Positions 1 through 6,063 of a stretch of DNA of 25,008 nucleotides are shown here, piece by piece (the stretch's first letter is position 1; each line of letters opens with the position of its first letter). Position numbers and translations under genes: made by a program. The stretch spans positions 1 through 25,008 of the forward strand of contig JBNKHG010000071.1 of the NCBI GenBank assembly GCA_050290225.1. The letters run 5' to 3'. The notes beneath the pieces are model-generated. The model searched no databases and had not been told where the DNA came from. It saw only the letters and a list, made by a program, of their open reading frames with translations. This DNA comes from JBNKHG01 sp050290225 (GTDB lineage: Bacteria > Pseudomonadota > Gammaproteobacteria > Pseudomonadales > Cellvibrionaceae).

Positions 1-115
1 ACGCTTCGTCTGCTTTGTTCGAGGGAATTCCACCCGCTCCGCCACAGACGCAACACTCGATACGGGCGGTTGGCTAAACCTTACCCGACAGGGACTCTCA
101 CCCTGCAAGATGCAC
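1..115 (-). mobile_element. Putative 5' end of a group II intron (partial, runs off the window)
   Basis: Read on the minus strand from 115 towards 1, the sequence begins GTGCATC. It soon contains a CAGGG / CCCTG stem around TGAGAGT, resembling the GGTGAAAGTCC-type motif common near the 5' end of bacterial group II introns (domain I). A perfect 6-bp hairpin, CCAAGC/GCTTGG (115-129), lies immediately before the proposed intron start, and an attC site follows on the other side. Group IIC introns are known to insert next to hairpins and attC sites. The canonical start is GTGYG, so GTGCA is imperfect. No reverse transcriptase and no domain V/VI can be seen because the window ends. It could instead be the non-coding start of another gene cassette. 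Confidence 0.4.
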
Positions 116-131
116 CAAGCTTCGCTTGGCG

Positions 132-230
132 CGCTAACGCCGCCATAAAAGGGAGCCGAAGCAACGCGTAGGCGATCCGGTGGAGACTGCGCTTTCTGCA
201 GCCGGAACGAATTTAATGGCCTTGTTAGCG
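132..230 (-). repeat. Integron attC site (99 bp)
   Basis: On the minus strand the site opens with CGCTAACAAGGCCAT and closes with ATGGCGGCGTTAGCG, giving complementary outer boxes (CGCTAAC / GTTAGCG). The inner arms GGCCATTAAA and TTTTATGGC pair with an unpaired base, as expected for the extrahelical bases that integron integrases use. The stop codon of the upstream cassette gene (225-227) lies inside the first box, the usual cassette architecture. The length fits the known attC range. It marks the 3' end of the cassette carrying the 225-677 gene. Confidence 0.8.
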
Positions 231-677
231 ACTGCGCCCCTCAATTGATATTCGATAATCACAGCTGGGACAAAGGTAAAAATCTCCAGAATCATTGCTG
301 CAATATAAGTACATTACACTTTTTACGTTTTTACTAAAGCAGTTGGTACATAACCAATGTTCAGGGGTATCTGATGACTCCTTGCTCCTGTAAACGAAAA
401 CGCCTTTTTCAACCATGTGAAGTTCGTAGTTGTCTTCAAACTTGGAAAGTTTTTCTAGCGCTGCGATCTCTTCTTTGAGTTACAAATTTTCACCAACTAG
501 CTCAGCGTATTCACCCTGAAACTGCAACAAGTTGCCTTGCAAAGAAAGGATGACCTGCTGTAACTCAATCACCTTGCTATTGACCTCTACGCCTCTGTCA
601 ATTTGATTTAGGTGTTTTGCGATATCAGTTGCCGTCTTCAAGCCTGTAATCGCAGCACTGATTGACCCTAGATCCAT
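225..677 (-). pseudogene. Cassette gene interrupted by an in-frame TAA; coiled-coil plus zinc-ribbon protein
   Basis: Two minus-strand reading frames (677-480, 65 aa, and 416-225, 63 aa) lie in the same frame. They are separated only by a TAA at 482-480, and reading continues through it (LKEEIAALEKLSKFEDNYELH) into the second part. Together they would encode about 150 aa. The N-terminal part (MDLGSISAAITGLKTATDIA) is followed by a probable helical/coiled-coil stretch. The C-terminal part has two CxxC pairs (LCTNC and LCPSC), suggesting a zinc ribbon. I recall uncharacterised full-length proteins of this layout from phages and cassettes, without known function. The ribosome site AAGAAGGAG lies before ATG 677, and the true stop sits in the attC box at 225. 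A CAA-to-TAA or AAA-to-TAA change would explain the break. Suppression, or a genuine short product, is possible. Confidence 0.75.
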
Positions 678-694
678 AATTCTTTCTCCTTCTT

Positions 695-740
695 GCTAAC
701 GCCGCTATCACGCGCTTGTCGCGTGCATAGCTTTGTTAAC
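695..740 (-). repeat. Integron attC site (short, 46 bp)
   Basis: The minus strand reads GTTAACAAAGCTATGCACGC, then GACAA, then GCGTGATAGCGGCGTTAGC. GCTATGCACGC pairs with GCGTGATAGC leaving a single unpaired G, the hallmark extrahelical base. The outer boxes are GTTAAC and GTTAGC. The lysE-type gene's stop codon (738-736) is inside the first box. The next cassette starts right after GTTAGC with a ribosome site (AAGAAGGAG) and its ATG at 677. At 46 bp this is at or below the short end of known attC sites. Confidence 0.8.
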
Positions 741-1350
741 TCTTGGCAGCAACAAACACGCCACTGCCTGAGAGCAGTGCTCCTGAACCGTAACGAAGGA
801 ACGGCCCGCCCCGAAGCCCACCGAATGCATTTTTTGCTCTATGGGCTGCGTAAGCGTAGCCAACCATGACGCCGCCAACGGCAGTAGTTGCTATGGCGTA
901 GATAACTATGGCGTCCAGCCCAGAAACCTCTGAAAGATCAAGGAAGGCTGGGAAAAAGCTCAGGTAAAAAAGAATGGCCTTGGGGTTGCCGAGAGTGGTG
1001 AGTAGGCCTGCACTAAAGCTTGCAAGATGGTTCGACTCATGCACGGGACGAGCTTGGGTGCCAACTTGTTTGGAGAAGGCGAGTGAAGCACCGAGCCAGA
1101 TTAGGTAAGCAGCGCCTACGTACTTGATGATGATGAAGAGGTCGCCCATAACCTCAGACAGTGCTGTCAAACCCAGGAGAGCGAATGTTATGAAGACGAA
1201 GTCACCCGCGACAATCCCTGCGACGGTCGAAATGCCGTGACGAAAACCGTCGGCAAGTGTCCGCGCAACGACAGCCAGTATTCCAGGACCCGGTATCAGC
1301 GCCAGGATAACCATTGCGCCAAATAGAGCTAAGGAAGAGGTTGAATTCAT
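736..1350 (-). CDS. LysE/RhtB-family amino-acid exporter (integron cassette gene)
   Basis: This 204-aa hydrophobic protein matches the LysE/RhtB exporter family in length and motifs. The N-terminal helix contains LIPGPGILAVVARTLADGFRHG, whose PGPG followed by a G-rich G(F/L)RHG segment is the family signature. A second family motif, TTLGNPKAILFYLSFFPAFL, lies near residues 117-136. About five to six membrane segments are expected. Proteins of this family export amino acids or homoserine lactone-like compounds across the inner membrane; the substrate cannot be told. ATG 1350 is preceded by AAGGAG. The gene is packed as a cassette: it starts about 20 bp after a GTTAAC box and its stop lies inside the attC at 695-740. 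No cassette promoter is visible. Confidence 0.85.
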   Translation of the reverse strand: MNSTSSLALFGAMVILALIPGPGILAVVARTLADGFRHGISTVAGIVAGDFVFITFALLGLTALSEVMGDLFIIIKYVGAAYLIWLGASLAFSKQVGTQARPVHESNHLASFSAGLLTTLGNPKAILFYLSFFPAFLDLSEVSGLDAIVIYAIATTAVGGVMVGYAYAAHRAKNAFGGLRGGPFLRYGSGALLSGSGVFVAAKS

Positions 1351-1365
1351 GGAGGCTCCTTGAAA

Positions 1366-1425
1366 GTTAACATCTTAGCGTTTATTCGGCATGCTGTGCA
1401 TGACGTATAAACGTCTGTTGAGCTG
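1366..1425 (-). repeat. Candidate degenerate attC site upstream of the LysE cassette
   Basis: On the minus strand GCTCAACA opens and TGTTAACT closes an imperfect hairpin. Inside are CGTTTAT / ATAAACG (7-bp perfect arms) and ATGC / GCAT. GTTAAC lies about 15 bp before the exporter's start codon, where the previous attC should end. The spacer asymmetry is larger than in the two clear attC sites, so this is only a candidate. It overlaps one copy of the 34-bp hairpin repeat described at 1415-1448. Confidence 0.4.
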
Positions 1426-1448
1426 AGCCGCTTTGCGGTAGCTGCATC
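1415..1448 (-). repeat. 34-bp hairpin repeat, copy 1 (inverted relative to 3329-3362)
   Basis: The minus strand reads GATGCAGCTACCGCAAAGCG followed by GCTCAGCTCAACAG. It contains the hairpin CCGC-AAA-GCGG. It matches 3329-3362 on the plus strand at 29 of 34 positions. It lies about 215 bp past the transposase stop, where an IS91 oriIS would be expected. Confidence 0.6.
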
Positions 1449-1664
1449 TTATATTGGGGATTGTTTGAAGAGAGAGTAGCCTTTCCCAGCCGAGTCGTCT
1501 TGATACGGCGCTGTTTCTGTGCGGCATCTGCTCACGTCCTCCTGTTCTTCCCTGCGGCAGCGGCTTGTTTAAGCGCCATTTAAGCCAATTTTACCGACAA
1601 TGTCCATAAGCGCCCCCAGCTCTGTCGCGAACTGTCCATTTTCTCCCGCAGGTCTCTGGAATAG

Positions 1665-2462
1665 TCAGTTACATCGTTGCTTCGTAGGCTCGATGTCACC
1701 AACAATTCGTAAGCCGCCCTGCTGACAGCGGGGGCATACCAGCATCGTCCATCGCCCTTCAGATTGATCCGCCGCCATGACAATCTTTGGGACCAACGGC
1801 TCAACCCGCTCATGTGAACCGGCCTTCAGGCAGCGCCGTATCTGCGCCAACCGTTTGCGTCGATGACAATTTGCCAAAAAGCCGTAGTGGCGGATGCGCA
1901 TCAAGCCATGAGGCAGCACATGAAGCAATAGCCGTCGGACAAACTCTTCGCCGCGCAAGCGCATCGACTTGTACACCCCACCCGCGGCGTAGTCCTTGTA
2001 ACGGAAGGCGACCTGATCCCCATCCATGGCCTGAAGCCGTGTGTTGCTTATGGCGATGCGATGGGTGTATCGCGCCAGGTAGGTCAACACGGTATCACTG
2101 TGCTGACAGGTTCCTCTGGCAAAGACTACCCAAGGGGTTGTCATAAGCGAGTTCAAAAGCCGGTCCACATCCGCAGTATCGGTAAGCCGGGGCAAGAGCC
2201 CGCCTTTATAGGCGTCTCTCAGCAAACTGACCATCCGCCCTCGATATTGACGAGACAAGGCTTTCACGGGGAACAGGTAAGTCGACTTGGCGTCGCGCCA
2301 TTCGTCACGCACCGGATTATAACTGCCGCCGGGAATCAGGCAGTGCAGATGGACGTGCTGGCTCAGGTTTTGTCCCCAGGTATGCAACACTGCCGTCACG
2401 CCCAACTGTCCATTCAGACGTTTCGGGTCTTCGCCAAAGGCCTTGAGGGTATGCGTAGCCAA
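1665..2462 (-). pseudogene. IS91-family HUH (Y2) transposase, N-terminally truncated
   Basis: The remaining 265 aa hold the catalytic region of an IS91-type rolling-circle transposase. The HUH metal-binding motif lies in HVHLHCLIPGG (about residues 37-47), and two tyrosines spaced as in Y2 enzymes are in YLARYTHRIAISN (about 128-140). A CxxC pair near the C terminus (CPRCQQGG) is also present. The usual N-terminal zinc-binding domain (roughly 130 aa in relatives) is missing. The frame begins at a TTG within the end of the upstream integrase gene, so the loss comes from a deletion that joined the two genes. It is probably inactive, although the nuclease core could in principle still fold. Confidence 0.8.
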
Positions 2463-3241
2463 TGGACGTAGCGCAAGGTGCTCTTGATGTCGCTGTGCCC
2501 CAGCAGGCGTTGCAGCTTGAACGTCGGCATGCCCGCTTCTAACTGGTGGGTGGCATAGGCATGCCGAAGACTGTGAATGCCGCCCCGCTTATCGACCCCC
2601 GCTGCCGTTTTAGCGCGCCGGAATATCTTGCCCGCCGATCCTGCGTCCAGGGGCTTCGATGGGTCCTGGCAATAAAAGAGAGGGACTCTGGGACGATAGC
2701 CTTGCCAGTAGCGCCGCAACAGGTGCAACAGCGACTCCGGCAAAATCACCACCCGGTCCTTGTTACCTTTACCCGCCCGGACGTGAACCAACCCACGCAC
2801 GCTGTCGATATCGCGAACGCGCAAGTGCACCAACTCGTTAACCCGCAACCCCAGGGCATAGCAGGTGGCCAGGAGTGTATGGTGTTTCAGGTTGTTCGTG
2901 TGCGACAAAATGCACCGCACATCCTCTCGGGTCAACAACTCCGGAATGCGCTGCGGGAGCTTGGGGTAGCGCACCAGGAAGTTTTGGGCGGGACGTTGCA
3001 GCACCTGATTGTTGAGAAAGCGCATGCCATTGACAACCAGCCTCACACTGGCACTGGCCATCTTCTTCTCAGTCAGCAGGTAGAGAAAATAGCTTTCCAG
3101 TTCTCCGGCGTCGAGGGTATCGGGCGACCGGTGAAAATGCCGGGCAACTTTTTCCACGGCGTAGAGATAAGTCTCCCGGGTTTTCGGTGAGTATCCCTTC
3201 AGCACCATGAGATCGATCATTTTCTGGCGTAACGGTGTCAT
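2414..3241 (-). CDS. IS91-associated tyrosine recombinase (C-terminal tip altered)
   Basis: This 275-aa protein has an N-terminal SAM-like core-binding domain (about residues 1-85) and a C-terminal catalytic domain. The catalytic residues are visible: Arg in ALGLRVNEL, His and Arg in HSLRHAYATHQ, His in LLGHSDIKST, and the nucleophile Tyr in LRYVHW. Proteins of this type accompany transposases in one branch of the IS91 family, where their role is unclear. After RYVHWL the sequence runs into bases belonging to the truncated transposase and ends in an unrelated tail (RIPSRPLAKTRNV). The native last two or three dozen residues were therefore lost. The start ATG at 3241 sits inside one arm of a 9-bp inverted repeat (3243-3251/3280-3288 borders it). 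Confidence 0.75.
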   Translation of the reverse strand: MTPLRQKMIDLMVLKGYSPKTRETYLYAVEKVARHFHRSPDTLDAGELESYFLYLLTEKKMASASVRLVVNGMRFLNNQVLQRPAQNFLVRYPKLPQRIPELLTREDVRCILSHTNNLKHHTLLATCYALGLRVNELVHLRVRDIDSVRGLVHVRAGKGNKDRVVILPESLLHLLRRYWQGYRPRVPLFYCQDPSKPLDAGSAGKIFRRAKTAAGVDKRGGIHSLRHAYATHQLEAGMPTFKLQRLLGHSDIKSTLRYVHWLRIPSRPLAKTRNV

Positions 3242-3328
3242 AACTTATCACCTCATAGAGCAATTTAACGGCGGAATGCCGAGTGATAAGTGTGGGAAAA
3301 AAAGAAGGTATGTGGCAAAAAACTGGCG

Positions 3329-3362
3329 GATGAAGCTACCGCGAAGCGGTTTAGTTCAACAG
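3329..3362 (+). repeat. 34-bp hairpin repeat, copy 2
   Basis: The plus strand reads GATGAAGCTACCGCGAAGCG followed by GTTTAGTTCAACAG. It differs from copy 1 (1415-1448, minus strand) at five positions. The hairpin CCGC-GAA-GCGG is followed by GTTC, the tetranucleotide known to flank oriIS of IS91 elements. It may be the oriIS end of another, lost IS91-type element, or a half attC site (GTTCAAC resembles the first attC box). Confidence 0.6.
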
Positions 3363-3395
3363 CGTGTTAAAGAGGTCGTTGACCTCTTAATACAT

Positions 3396-3417
3396 ATTAA
3401 AAGGTATACCTTTTAAT
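3396..3417. repeat. Perfect 22-bp palindrome
   Basis: Both strands read ATTAAAAGGTA followed by TACCTTTTAAT without a mismatch. Its TAAAAGGTA half-site recurs at 3496-3504 and 3527-3535. It may be an operator or a recombination/replication site. The binding protein is unknown. Confidence 0.7.
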
Positions 3418-3652
3418 TTCTCCTGAAAAAGATAGACCTGGATAACTGATTAATAATACACATAAAACTTCTCGCCAACCTCAGAATGTTTCAAATAAAA
3501 GGTAAAACCCTGGAGCCGAGGCTGAATAAAAGGTAAAAACCGTTGCGAGGGATTCCGGGATGCTCGGTTCGCCTGAGACTCCGTAATCGATTGATCCGCA
3601 GCGGCATTGGTTAATGCCATGTTTGACCGTTAACGGCATACCGATCTTGCCT

Positions 3653-4069
3653 CTATGACTCAGTGGGATGCTCATCGAATTGCGTTGCTGTGTCGCCAAG
3701 TTTGAGCCAGTCCGGTTTTTCTGATACAAACTCATGAAATCCGTTTTCGAGGCCAACATCGTCGTCCAGGCAATTAGCGGCCACGGGGAATGTCGCTTCT
3801 TTCGATAACACCTCTCCCAATGCGGATCCGCAAACCGAGCAAAAACACCGGTCATATTTGTAGGGTGGTTTCGCCTTATAAGTGGCTATTCGGTCACGCC
3901 CACGGGTTATCCGAAACGTGTCAGACTTGACGAATACGAGCGTGCTGGCACCGACCTTTCTGCAGCGGCTGCAATGACACGTGCCCATCATGCCGGGCAC
4001 TTCGGTTAGCTCGAATTGAACTGCTCCGCAGCAACAGCTTCCTTTAATCACTGTGATTTTCCTCTTCAT
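3653..4069 (-). CDS. GFA/CENP-V-type zinc protein (glutathione-dependent formaldehyde-activating family)
   Basis: At 138 aa this matches the GFA (PF04828) fold in length and cysteine pattern: GSCCCGAVQFEL (about residues 10-21), TCHCSRCRK (about 30-38) and CFCSVCGSAL (about 75-84). The family is named for Gfa, proposed to speed the joining of glutathione and formaldehyde. Most members have no proven activity, so the annotation gives the family only. ATG 4069 is used; an AGGA lies a little far upstream. The gene is codirectional with the GNAT gene upstream but separated by 113 bp containing a stem-loop, so it is probably a separate unit. It is an accessory gene whose neighbours include other glutathione-linked families. 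Confidence 0.8.
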   Translation of the reverse strand: MKRKITVIKGSCCCGAVQFELTEVPGMMGTCHCSRCRKVGASTLVFVKSDTFRITRGRDRIATYKAKPPYKYDRCFCSVCGSALGEVLSKEATFPVAANCLDDDVGLENGFHEFVSEKPDWLKLGDTATQFDEHPTES

Positions 4070-4147
4070 GTGTGCGGATCATCCTTCCGTGAGGGCCGAG
4101 TGTATCTGTTCGCACACAAAGACAACATAGCAAAGAAGGTCACAATG

Positions 4148-4187
4148 TTTAGCAATACAGGTCGTTCACCTGTGCCTTTATGCTAAA
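4148..4187 (-). terminator. Nested stem-loop at the end of the GNAT gene
   Basis: TTTAGCA (4148-4154) pairs with TGCTAAA (4181-4187). Inside, ACAGGT pairs with ACCTGT across a five-base loop. The structure overlaps the stop codon of the acetyltransferase gene (4185-4183). It has no U tract, so an intrinsic terminator is uncertain; it might be a decayed recombination site or an mRNA-end stabiliser. Confidence 0.4.
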
Positions 4188-4650
4188 GAATGGGACGTTT
4201 CATTTTGTAACCACCCGTGATCTCAAAGCCGTTCGCCTGGTAGAAGGCGACCGTTCGATCGAATGCCGGTACGGGTGGCGTGCACAGTTCCAGCCGCTTC
4301 CAGTTTTTCCGCCTGGCAAAGGCGACGATCTCACTGATCAACTTCGTGCCGATATTCCGCGATCGATATTCCGGCAGCACGTAAAACTCCTGAACAATAC
4401 CGAATGTGCCCTCGGCATAGAGGGAATGGCTTTCACACAGGGCACCAAAACCGATGATCCGGTCACCATCGAAGGCCGCAATGACATGGTAGTGGCCCTG
4501 CCGGATGAACTGTTCGCACAACCTGATTGCCTTGGGGTCATCCACATCAAAGTGTTTTGCCCCGGTCCTGTCCATGATTTCATTGGTCAGGCACACGGCG
4601 AGGCCCGCCACTTCCCCGGCAGAGGATTCGTCGATTTTTCTGTAGTCCAT
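4183..4650 (-). CDS. GNAT-family N-acetyltransferase
   Basis: This 155-aa protein has the single GNAT domain layout. The acetyl-CoA binding motif A is EFYVLPEYRSRNIGTKLI (about residues 89-106), where RSRNIGT is the pyrophosphate-binding loop. Motif B follows in AFYQANGFEITGGYKMKR, a typical C-terminal xFYxxxGF. It transfers an acetyl group from acetyl-CoA to an amine, and the substrate cannot be inferred. ATG 4650 is well supported by AAGGAAG five bases upstream. It lies in the accessory region next to the GFA-like gene on the same strand. Confidence 0.85.
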   Translation of the reverse strand: MDYRKIDESSAGEVAGLAVCLTNEIMDRTGAKHFDVDDPKAIRLCEQFIRQGHYHVIAAFDGDRIIGFGALCESHSLYAEGTFGIVQEFYVLPEYRSRNIGTKLISEIVAFARRKNWKRLELCTPPVPAFDRTVAFYQANGFEITGGYKMKRPIL

Positions 4651-4810
4651 ATATCTTCCTTTTCAATGCCGTTTTGCGATTGCCAACAGGATACATAATG
4701 GCCGGTTGACGCACCGATTAATCGAAAATCGCCGCTGATCTTTTGGGCTTCCTTCCCCAGCAATCCCACCTGATACTGGGTTGCAGACCCTTTTTCGAGC
4801 CCATGACGCT

Positions 4811-5236
4811 TCAACGCTCGGTGTGGGCGCGCCACCGCTTGCGCAGATTGGCGATAAACCCCCGGCGGTTGGCTTTCATGGCGGCGATAAGCTCAGGCGG
4901 CGCGGCGGTATCCTCGTGGGTGTCGGCCCAGAGAATGATTTCGATCAGCACCGGCGCGAGCGCCATGCCCTTTTCGGTCAGGTGGTAGCGTACCCGCCGA
5001 GCATCTTGCGGGTCCTGGCGCTTTTCCAGTATCCCCGCTGTCTCCAGCCTGGAGAGCCGGTCGGAGAGGATGTTGGAGGCGATCTTTTCCGAAGAGGCCA
5101 TAAAGCCATTGAAGTTGTCCGTCCCCTTGAACAGCGCATCGCGAATGATGAGCAGCGACCAGCGATCGCCGAACAGCTCAAGCGCGATATTGATCGGACA
5201 GCGGGAACGGTGTTCGACGGCGGTTTTCTTCGGCAT
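4811..5236 (-). CDS. HxlR-family winged-helix transcriptional regulator
   Basis: This 141-aa HxlR-type regulator shows the family's typical opening RCPINIALELFGDRWSLLIIRDAL and winged helix (recognition segment SEKIASNILSDRLSRLETAGIL, wing KRQDPQDARRVRYHLTEKG). Cys13 occupies the position of the conserved N-terminal cysteine that senses quinones or disulfide stress in members such as YodB and HypR. Redox or electrophile sensing is therefore plausible here, though unproven. A TTG six bases upstream (5242) could also start translation; ATG 5236 is preferred. It is divergent from the glutathione transferase gene, sharing an 84-bp space with two palindromic sites. That arrangement suggests it represses both itself and the transferase. 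Confidence 0.85.
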   Translation of the reverse strand: MPKKTAVEHRSRCPINIALELFGDRWSLLIIRDALFKGTDNFNGFMASSEKIASNILSDRLSRLETAGILEKRQDPQDARRVRYHLTEKGMALAPVLIEIILWADTHEDTAAPPELIAAMKANRRGFIANLRKRWRAHTER

Positions 5237-5258
5237 GCTCAAAGCATGGCGAAATCAC

Positions 5259-5300
5259 TTGCAAAATGCAATTCTTATCGCTATAACTTGCACTTTGCAA
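5259..5300 (+). promoter_or_regulatory. Promoter and double operator between hxlR-type and GST genes
   Basis: Two copies of the palindrome TTGCA-N3-TGCAA lie at 5259-5271 and 5288-5300, with centres 29 bp apart. The first copy contains the -35 box TTGCAA (5259-5264). The -10 box TATAAC is at 5282-5287 with a 17-bp spacer, and the second operator begins right behind it. On the opposite strand TTGCAA (5300-5295) and TAAGAA at 17-bp spacing could serve the regulator gene. A dimeric winged-helix repressor bound at both sites would cover both promoters. Confidence 0.7.
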
Positions 5301-5320
5301 CTAAAAACAAGAAGCCTGCC

Positions 5321-5986
5321 ATGAAACTCTATGTCGTCAACGGCGCACCCAACGCGCGTAAGGTACAGGCGGTGGTCAATCATTTGGGACTTGCCGTCGA
5401 ACAGATTTTTCTCGATTTTTCCAAGGGTGAGACACGATCACCCGACTACCTCAGGATCAACCCCACCGGGCGGGTGCCGACGCTGGAGCACGACGGTTTC
5501 ACGCTCTGGGAGAGCAACGCCATCAACAAGTACCTCTGCGCCCTTTGCCCTGGCAATACCCTCTACCCGGACAATCCCCGCCTTCAAGCGGATATCGACC
5601 GCTGGCTCTCCTGGGAACTGGCGCATTTCAATCAGCAGTTGGGGATACTCACCTTCCAGGCTGTGGTCAAGCCCGCGTTCATGGGTGAGCAACCGGAGGA
5701 ATACCTGGTCAACTGGAGCATGCGGATGCTCGAAGGCCACGCCGAGGTGCTCGAACGCCACCTGGAAGGCCGCCACTATCTGGTGGGCGACGATATCACC
5801 CTGGCGGACTACGCCATGGTGCATATCGAGGCTTTGAAAGACATGACGCCTTTCGATTGGTCGCCTTACCCCAACGTCAACGGGTATTTCGATCGGATGC
5901 GAGGGGTGGAGCACTTTGCAAGCACCGCGCCGACGCTCGAAGAAATGGGCAGGGTACCGGCGGGGGCAACAGCTTTCGCACCATGA
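5321..5986 (+). CDS. Glutathione S-transferase family protein
   Basis: This 221-aa cytosolic GST has an N-terminal thioredoxin-fold domain (about residues 1-78) with NPTGRVPTLEHDGFTLWESNAI. This carries the cis-proline (VP) and the E-S glutathione-binding pair. It is followed by an all-helical C-terminal domain with the usual LVGDDITLADYAM segment (about 160-172). The start MKLYVVNGAPNARKV begins the first beta strand. A longer open frame upstream of ATG 5321 runs antisense through the regulator gene and is not real. The gene probably conjugates glutathione to electrophiles; its substrate is unknown. It is driven by the operator-covered promoter at 5259-5300, presumably under the divergent HxlR regulator. 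A MAPEG gene follows after 77 bp. Confidence 0.9.
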   Translation: MKLYVVNGAPNARKVQAVVNHLGLAVEQIFLDFSKGETRSPDYLRINPTGRVPTLEHDGFTLWESNAINKYLCALCPGNTLYPDNPRLQADIDRWLSWELAHFNQQLGILTFQAVVKPAFMGEQPEEYLVNWSMRMLEGHAEVLERHLEGRHYLVGDDITLADYAMVHIEALKDMTPFDWSPYPNVNGYFDRMRGVEHFASTAPTLEEMGRVPAGATAFAP

Positions 5987-6063
5987 CCTTCTCCGTTTCC
6001 TCATAACGATCGCGGCCTAACTGGTCTACGTAGCTTCTGAATAACTTAAAGGAAAAACACCAA

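Larger units (their letters stand above)
1415..3362 (-). mobile_element. IS91-family module with integrase, internally deleted
   Basis: Two minus-strand genes lie in the order typical of integrase-bearing IS91 relatives: a tyrosine recombinase, then a HUH (Y2) transposase. The two are fused by a deletion near 2455-2465. The module is bracketed by a 34-bp sequence in inverted orientation (1415-1448 and 3329-3362, 29 of 34 identical). Each copy contains a CCGC-N3-GCGG hairpin. IS91 elements normally lack terminal inverted repeats but do carry a hairpin at oriIS, so the bounds given here are provisional. The region 1351-1664 holds no gene: only the candidate attC, this hairpin repeat and the downstream flank of the transposase. 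Confidence 0.55.
3242..3652. other. Gene-free, AT-rich stretch with nested palindromes and iterated TAAAAGGTA
   Basis: No convincing gene lies in these 411 bases. They contain: a 9-bp inverted repeat ACTTATCAC (3243-3251) / GTGATAAGT (3280-3288) enclosing a CGGC/GCCG hairpin; the second copy of the 34-bp hairpin repeat (3329-3362); a hairpin AAGAGGTC-GTT-GACCTCTT (3370-3388); a perfect 22-bp palindrome (3396-3417, half-site ATTAAAAGGTA); and a 14-bp direct repeat AATAAAAGGTAAAA (3494-3507 and 3525-3538). Further on are a GGCATT/AATGCC hairpin and CCGTTAACGG (about 3613-3646). The IS91-module boundary probably lies within this stretch. Confidence 0.6.

Noticed and set aside
2061..3190. Plus-strand frames of 136 and 214 aa within the IS91 module
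   Set aside because: They are mirror frames of the recombinase and transposase genes, which show catalytic motifs on the minus strand.
3613..3646. Possible attC site around CCGTTAACGG and GGCATT/AATGCC
   Set aside because: GTTAAC is present, but the paired box and extrahelical bases do not fit; only ordinary small palindromes.
4781..5320. N-terminal extension of the GST reading frame
   Set aside because: It runs antisense through the HxlR gene and across the promoter/operator region. The GST domain begins exactly at ATG 5321.
6010..6030. GCCTAAC box before the MAPEG gene as an attC start
   Set aside because: No partner GTTRRRY box lies within attC distance on either strand.
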